DNA from: Eucommia ulmoides
Taxonomy: Eukaryota; Streptophyta; Magnoliopsida; Garryales; Eucommiaceae
Assembly (NCBI GenBank): GCA_016647705.1
Contig: CM028327.1
Coordinates: forward strand, 4,411,726 to 4,475,725
Direction: 5' to 3'
Length of the DNA stretch: 64,000 bases
Shown: piece after piece, positions 57,701 to 64,000 of the stretch
Position numbering within the stretch: the first letter of the stretch is position 1
How the letters are laid out: each line of letters starts with the position of its first letter
Program-made: the position numbers and the translations under genes
The notes under the pieces: model-generated
The model's database searches: none
Seen by the model: only the letters and a program-made list of their open reading frames with translations
What the model was told of the DNA's origin: nothing

Positions 57701-59188
57701 TCTTTCTCCCCTTCATCTCTGGTGAAATCAACGCCGGTGATTCTCCCCCTCTTCGAAAAAAAAAAATACATTTAAAAAAAATTACACCTGCCATCCCCTA
57801 CCGTTCATCCTTGTCTCGCCGTTCCCCCCTTCTTCTTCTTCTTTTCACATCGATGGTCATTAACCCTTACATTTATGTCCCCTTTCATTTAACCCCTTCA
57901 TCTTTATAAGTCAATTTTTTATTTAATATTTTTAAAAATGATAATTAATATATTTTTATTAAATTACACAATCATCTCTAAACTCAACTTAGGTATGGTT
58001 TGGAAGTAGCAAGGAAGGATAAGGTGGGTTGTACGGGCATGGGGTTGGGGTTGGCCCCCAAGACATAAAGAACACAATTATATAGAAAGGGAAACCCACC
58101 ATTTGAATGTCTAATTTTGCCCATTCCCACCACCATTTGAGTCGCACCTTGATTTCTGTAAAAGGTAAAAACAAGACATTTGATTTGACTCTGTCTTGTC
58201 GTTTGATGCATGTGAATTAGGTAAGGTGGCATGGACTTTCTTTCAACTTTCAATCTATCTTCTCTTTCTAGGGTTAGAAAAAACAAAATTTTTTTTTTTT
58301 TTTTAAAAAATATAAAAATTTACTTCAACACATTTGGTGCATTTATATATTCACTCTTGATTATAGATTCGTATTAAATAAATTGCATAGTTCTTAGATA
58401 GATATGTAATTTTTTTAGAATAAACTTGCAACGCGTAGTGATGAGTCAAAGTACATCTTCTTAAAGGGATATGCAATTTTTTTGGATGTATCTATACATC
58501 TATAAATCCTAAGGATGTGTTTGGTAGGATGAAAAATGAAATAGATTGAAAAATGAAAATGATAAAATGGGATGAAAAATGAAAATTTATTGTCTTTGGT
58601 TGAAGATGAAAAGAAAAAAAAATGGAGATGAAATGCATCATTCCTGCCCATTTATCCCCCTCCTCCCCTAATTTTGGATGAAAATGAAAAGATTGTGGGA
58701 AAAATACTTCAAAATTACCATCATACTCTTTTATTTTATATAACATATATCCCAAAATGAAAAGATTGTGGGTAAAAGTAGAGAAAATATGCACTATTTT
58801 AATTTACTATTTGACCCACCAAATTAAAAAGAAATATAAATATCAAGGTTCAAATATGTGAATCGAATACCTATATGAAACTTTTTGAAGGGTCAAAAGT
58901 GTAATGCTTCCAAAGAGTTATTGGTAGCCAATACCAATTTGTTACTTGTAGGAATTGCAAGGATGTTTCCACCCTCCAAGCCTAGTTGTAGGAACTGCAA
59001 GGATGAAAAACGGATTTTTGAAATCCATTTTTCAATAATATAAAAAAAAATGAAAAAGAACCGTATAATCGGATTTTTGAAATCCGGTTTTATCTTCTTT
59101 TTTTTAATATGCTTTAAAACGAATTTTCGAAATCCGGTTTTTAATAACCGGATTTGAAAAATCTGTTTTATAAGTTTTGTGTATATAT
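57701..59188. other. Intergenic with short repeats
   Basis: No gene recognised. GGATGAAAAATGAAA-type text at 58525-58620 looks like the edge of a Tourist-like MITE. The words CGGATTTTTGAAATCCG and close variants recur in inverted form at 59010-59160, and TTGTAGGAA.TGCAAGGATG is duplicated near 58948 and 58985. Confidence 0.45.
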
Positions 59189-62010
59189 GTGTATATATAC
59201 CATTTATTAGTATTTTAATTATTTAATATATAATTATTATGTTAAGAATTCATTTTTATTGACTTTCTATAAAAAAAAAAAAATAGTGATATTTGTCATG
59301 TATATAACAAATCAATTTTTTCATGCATATAAGCATGAGTTCTTTACCTAATAAATACAAAACAAAAAAAAAAAAAAAATTGTGACACCGAAATTATTTA
59401 AACTTAATTACGGATTGCATGTATTTCGGGGTTGGCAGGCCCGGGAACTAAGATCTCGGGTGTGCCAACCCCGGGATATATGCAATCCAAAATTTTTTTT
59501 TTTTTTTTTTTTTAGAGGGATGGTCCCGGGGTTGGTAACCCCAGGACCTTGTTCCCACAGCTGCACAAGCAGTTGCTGCTGCTGCTGTAGCTGCTTGGAG
59601 CTGCAGCTCCATCCCGGTGATACCATCACCGGGACCCCAAGCTTCCCACCCCTTCCCCTCTCTTATTTCATGCATGCTCTTATTTCATGTCCTTCATCTC
59701 TCTTATTTCATGCATGCAACCCTCTTATTTTATGCATGCAACTCTTTCCTCTCTCGGCCTTCTTCAACCGACGCCTCCTTACAACTCCTTCATCTCTCGG
59801 ATCTTCAGGTAATTTTAATATATTTATTAATTTGATTATTATATTTTTTACTTATTTAATCAATTAGTTTACTTAATTTATGATTAATTTGTTAATTTAT
59901 TTTTTAAGTTATTTTGCTAATTTAATTTGTTAATTTAGTTATTTAATTAAAAATTAGGTACTTTAACATCTCAAAATTTGAATAAATTATTATTTAGTTA
60001 ATCTGTTTGTTATTTACTTTACTTATTTAATTTGTTAAGTAGTTAGTTAATTTAATTTGTTAGATTTTGAGATGTTAAAGGGCCTAATTTTTAATTAAAT
60101 AACTAAATTAACAAATTAAACTAGCAAAATAACTTAAAAAATAAATTAACTAAATTAACAAATTAATTATAAATTAAGTAAACTAATTGATTAAATAAGT
60201 AAAAAATATAATAATCAAATTAACAAATATATTAAAATTACTTGAAGATCCGAGAGATGAAGGAGTTGTAAGGAGGGGTCGGTTGGAGAAGGCCGAGAGA
60301 GGAAAAAGTTGCATGCATGAAATAAGAGGGTTGCATGCATGAAATAAGAGAGAGGAAGGGCATGAAATAAGAGCATGCATGAAATAAGAGAGGGGAAGGG
60401 GTGGGAAGCTTGGGGTCCCAGTGATGGTATCACCGGGATGGAGTTGCAGCTCCAAGCAGCTACAGCAGCAGCAGCAACTGCTTGTGCAGCTGTGGGAACA
60501 AGGTCCCGGGGTTACCAACCCCGGGACCATCCCTCTAAAAAAAAAAAATAATAATAATTTTGGATTGCATATATCCCGGGGTTGGCACACCCGGGATCTC
60601 AGTTCCCGGGCCTGCCAACCCCGAAATACATGCAATCCGTAATTAAGTTTAAATAATTTCGGTGTCAAATTTTTTTTTTTTTTTTTTTGTATATATTAGG
60701 TAAAGAACTCATATAAGCATAAGGTTTTTTCATGTAGATATTTTCATTGAAAAAAAAATGAGTTTAAACTAAATACATCCCTTATCATGTCGATAAATAC
60801 TAAGAACACCCTTTATCATTTCGACAAATACGAAAAACATCCTCTTGTCATTTTTATAATATCTAAGACACACTTTATATTTTAAGTTTAGTTACCTAAG
60901 ATACTTTCCATCAGATTTTGTTGATAAAAATACTTTTACAACACAATACTCTTTGCTATTTATTACATATTTTTTATTTTCTACTCTCTATCTCTTTGTC
61001 GTGTTTCTATTTATTTATTTATTTTAAAAAAGCTTGTATTCTATATATTTTTTTTGTTTTAATTCTGTATTTTTTTTAATTTTTTACTTTTTTTTTGGGT
61101 ATGATATTTGTAGGAAAATTGAAAGTAAAAATTTAGAAAAAATGCAAAAAATTAAAATAAAAAATAAAAAAAATTGGATTTGAAAAAAAAAATTAAAAAA
61201 AAAAAAGAAAAGAAAAGCAACTATTTTTTTTTTTTTTTTAATGTTTTGAAATTTAAAGTTCTTTTTTGATTTATTTTATGTTTTTTATTTTCAATTGTTT
61301 TTATAAACACCTATACAAAAAATAAATAAGTAATATGTATTTGTGTATATATACCATTTATTAGTATTTTAATTATTTAATATATAATTATTATGTTAAG
61401 AACTCATTTTTTATTGACTCTCTGTACAAAAAAAATAGTAATATTTTTTCATATATATAACAAATCAATTTTTCATACATATTATAAGGTTTTTCATGTA
61501 TATAAGCATAAGATATTTTCATTGAAAAAAAAAATGAGTTTAAACCCAAGATATCACTTGTCATTTCGATAAATATTAAAGACACCCCTTATCATTTCGA
61601 CAAATATTAAGGATATCCCCTTGTCATTTTTACAATACCTAAGACATACTTTATATTAGTTTAGTTACCTAAGATACCTTCCATCAGATTTTGTTGATAA
61701 AAATACTCTTACAACACAATACTCTTTGTTATTTATTTCATACTTTCTATTTTCTACTCTCTGTCTTGTTTCTATTTATTTATTTATTTTTTAAAAAACA
61801 CTTGTATTCTATATTTTTTTTTTTTTAGTTCTGTAGGAAAATTGAAAGTAACAATCTAGAAAAAATGCAAAAAATTAAAATAAAAAAAAAAAAAATTAGA
61901 TTTAAAAAAAATGAAAACAATTATTTTTTTCTTTTATGTTTTTAAATTTGAAGTTCTTTTATGTTTTTTATTTTAATTTTTTTTAAAAACACTTATACAC
62001 AAAATAAATA
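59189..62010. repeat. Tandem duplication (~770-bp unit); first copy interrupted by a fold-back element
   Basis: Unit 1 is 59189-59336 plus 60711-61325; unit 2 is 61343-62010. Both start GTGTATATATACCATTTATT and share AATATATAATTATTATGTTA, ATATTTTCATTGAAAAAAA, CATTTCGACAAATA, CCATCAGATTTTGTTGATAA and TTGTATTCTATAT in order. Removing the 1374-bp insertion and one target copy leaves a period near 770 bp. Unit 2 thus shows what unit 1 looked like before the insertion. Confidence 0.8.
59337..60710. mobile_element. Fold-back transposon, Mutator-like, ~640-bp inverted arms, 10-bp target duplication
   Basis: Ends are GAGTTCTTTACCTAAT and its exact inverse. The arms (59337-59977 and 60064-60710) are nearly identical inverted copies around an 86-bp AT-rich loop. 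ATATAAGCAT flanks both sides exactly (59327-59336 and 60711-60720); a 10-bp duplication fits the 9-11 bp range of Mutator-like elements. Each arm carries GC-rich small hairpins, for example CCCGGTGAT/ATCACCGGG near 59612, and a CTG-rich stretch. The 161-residue frames mirrored in the arms look like repeat translation. No transposase, so it is non-autonomous. Confidence 0.88.
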
Positions 62011-62215
62011 AATAAATAATACGGAACGAAAAAAATAAAAAAATAAGAGAGAAAGTTAGAGAGTAAAAAAAAATAAAAATAAAAAATATGCTCAAAGAGT
62101 ATTTTATTAACAAAATGTGATAAGCAGACGTTATAAAAACTACAAGGGGGCAGACGTTATAAAAACTACAAGGGGTGACCTTGCTATGATAGAGGGTGTT
62201 CCGATATAAACTCAA
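61515..62215. mobile_element. Palindromic MITE, family A copy (complete)
   Basis: The left end (CATTTCGATAAATATTAAAG, CATTTCGACAAATATTAAGG, AATACCTAAGACA) is matched in inverted form by 62085-62215 (CAAAGAGTATTTT, AACAAAATGTGATAAG, GAGGGTGTTCCGATA). A 28-base piece (GCAGACGTTATAAAAACTAC and following) is duplicated at 62126-62181. Same family as 9636-10376; unit 1 of the tandem duplication has only its left part. Confidence 0.65.
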
Positions 62216-62219
62216 CAAA

Positions 62220-62684
62220 AATAAAATTGGGCTCCATGGAAATATAAATGAAGACCAAATTTAGAACCTAACTAGTGATCCAAACTAAAGAATTGAAAAT
62301 GGGCCTTCCAATTCCATGGGCACACATAAATTGTAATTGGATGATATTACAATTATATTGAACTATCCCAAAACCAATCATACTTATACATGCACCAAAA
62401 AGAAAAAAAACAATTCTATTGTTGGGTAGTATTTGAAATTTTCAATTGTAATTCCAATTCCATTATTTGGATTATTCAATTATTCAATACTATAAAATAC
62501 AACAAAGTTAGAAAAGAAAATATATTTCACATGTTTTTTTAAAAGAAATATTTAACATCTTTTTTTATCGATTACTTTCTACATTAAAGATAAGGTGATA
62601 GATTAATGTGTCATGTCCTAAAAAATATAAGTAAGATAAATACAATAACAACTAAGCCTTTATCTCACTTATATAGGGTCGGTT
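62220..62684. other. AT-rich intergenic DNA
   Basis: No gene is recognised. Text with CCAATTCCAT and TTCAATT words near 62300-62490 resembles 63330-63400, suggesting a weak dispersed repeat. Confidence 0.45.
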
Positions 62685-63075
62685 ACATCCCCTCAGTTAG
62701 GTTTAATGTCATTAAATCAAATCTAATAATCTCGTTCAACGTCTTTTTATGTCTATCTCTCCCTCTGGTAACCCCTTGCACTTGAACTAGATCACATTTT
62801 CTCACTGGTACTTCAATGGGTCTTTTACACATATGCCCAAATCATCGTAAACGATTTTCTCTAATTTTCCCTTCGATGAGTGTTAGTCTTAAATTCTTTC
62901 TAATAGTTTCATTCTTAATTTTATCAATTTTCGTCTTCCCACTCATCCACCGCAGCATCCTCATTTCCGTCACTCCCATTTTCTGGACATATGTTGTTTT
63001 TACCCTCCAACATTCTGAACCATACAAAATCGTTGGTCTTATAACAATTTTGTTGAATTTTCCTTTAAGTGGAGT
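62685..63075 (-). pseudogene. RTE-type LINE, 3' end of reverse transcriptase ORF
   Basis: On the minus strand from 63075 the text ILYGSECWRVKTTYVQKM, then EMRMLRWMSGKTKIDKI, is the conserved C-terminal part of RTE-clade reverse transcriptases. After a TGA replacing the expected tryptophan at about 62844 it continues FGHMCKRPIEVPVRKCD and TRGRDRHKKTLNE, ending near 62685 before a TAA stop. The endonuclease and catalytic RT core are absent, as expected for a 5'-truncated LINE copy. Confidence 0.88.
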
Positions 63076-64000
63076 TATAAGTAAGATAAATAAAATAAAC
63101 AATTCTTTCATTTCCTAGTTTTAGAGAGAGAACAACAAATCGTTGTCGTGGAAAATAGAAAAAGAGAGATATGTGAAATAAAGGAGAAGACAATGAACCG
63201 ATAAAAAGGATTCCTCTTTTTAATGGACCGAATTCCAAAGAATAGTTTTGGAGTTCTCCACCTCGATTGTGAATTTCCAAATAAGAAATTGAGGTTCATG
63301 GAATTAAAAACGAATACCGAATGCAAGGTTAAATAAATTATCCAAATAAAGAATTGGAATTAAGCCTTTCAATTTCAATTCCATGCAATGGTGGATTTAC
63401 ACCTCAAATTTACCTAAGCCCCTCTTGAATTATATAAATATCGAATAAATATCTAGAAAAAATAGTCACCCCAATCTATGTTCTAGATCGGCCGCTGATT
63501 CCATGGACCAATTCAGTGACACCAAACACACCCTAATGCTATTGTTTGGTTGGAGTTATGGAAAAGTGGAGGGAAAAAAATGAAAAAATAATTTTGACAT
63601 GAACGTTAGTTTTCCTATTGTTTTTTTGTTAGAATGATATAAAAGACGAGATTTCATATTTGGTTAGGAATAAAAACAAGAGGAAGAAAAATAATTGACT
63701 TATCTAATGTACTATTTTACCCTTATATCTTACAAAAATAAATTAAAAGTTATATTGTTAAGGGTATAACTATAATTTTAGTGTTTTTTTTAAAAACTCT
63801 CTATTATTTTCTTTCATTTCTTCGAAATTGGTGAGGATAATAATTATGCATTTTCCTTCTTGTTTTTCCTTTTCTCTTATTTTTCCTTCATACTAATCAA
63901 GTTTTATTTATTTATTTATTTTTAAATTATTTTTCTTGATATTTAATTATAAGGAATGTCTTTGTTATTTGTCGAAACGACAAGGATTGTCTCACATTAA
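63076..64000. other. Intergenic, no recognised gene
   Basis: No coding sequence called. GTTTGGTTGGAG near 63545 and the T-rich tail near 63850-63930 may be the worn ends of one more Tourist-like MITE, without a clear target duplication. Confidence 0.45.

Noticed and set aside
59382..60668. Mirrored 161-residue open frames
   Set aside because: They lie in the two arms of the fold-back element, run through poly(T) and CTG-rich tracts, and have no family resemblance.
62842..63118. Plus-strand 100-residue hydrophobic frame
   Set aside because: Antisense of the RTE reverse transcriptase fragment, which has clear motifs on the minus strand.

Overview
The window looks like nuclear DNA of a flowering plant, most likely a eudicot. 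It is very AT-rich, has long intergenic gaps and intron-containing genes, and is dominated by transposon debris: Ty1-copia, Ty3-gypsy of the Tat/Ogre and probably the chromovirus branch, an RTE-type LINE, a tRNA-derived SINE, Harbinger- and Mutator-like DNA elements, a likely Helitron end, and many small palindromic MITEs. I see only two apparently intact cellular genes.

Genes. (1) A five-exon acireductone dioxygenase gene (methionine salvage) on the minus strand, 11540 down to 8194. Exon joins can be placed to the base, and its 2.44-kb last intron carries two palindromic MITEs. (2) A two-exon EPFL4/5-type gene (secreted cysteine-rich peptide ligand of ERECTA-family receptors) on the plus strand, 31246-31717.

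Layout. 1-1455: AT-rich, microsatellites. 1456-5748: decayed copia element A with a 3' LTR. 5749-8113: AT-rich with short tandem repeats. 8114-11663: ARD gene. 11757-16640: MITE, LTR-like remnants and a 2.4-kb solo LTR (13157-15593). 17550-18361: fold-back MITE. 20050-21960: diverged tandem array. 23119-30866: three Harbinger-like MITEs, a 240-bp purine tract and a SINE with a 14-bp target duplication. 31246-31717: EPFL gene. 32383-33144: another MITE-like insertion. 33830-52461: a nested and rearranged retrotransposon block. 53212-57700: AT-rich repeats with a Helitron-like end. 59189-62215: tandem duplication interrupted by a 1.37-kb fold-back element. 62685-63075: RTE LINE fragment.

The main discovery is structural. 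Between about 35079 and 48270 lies what looks like a 13.2-kb local inversion. One breakpoint falls inside a copia element (copia B) and the other inside a Tat-type gypsy element, at a shared short motif. The two halves of each element sit on opposite strands and can be matched: both gypsy LTRs are 708 bp and carry the same target duplication ATGAC, and the copia reading frame resumes at the far breakpoint. A later Ogre-like solo LTR (45523-47854, target duplication TCAAG) sits inside the displaced copia half. That LTR has a run of near-perfect hairpins, the last one holding the TATA box at its centre.

I found no rRNA, functional tRNA or CRISPR array. Coordinates of decayed elements are read by eye and can be off by tens of bases unless a target duplication is quoted.
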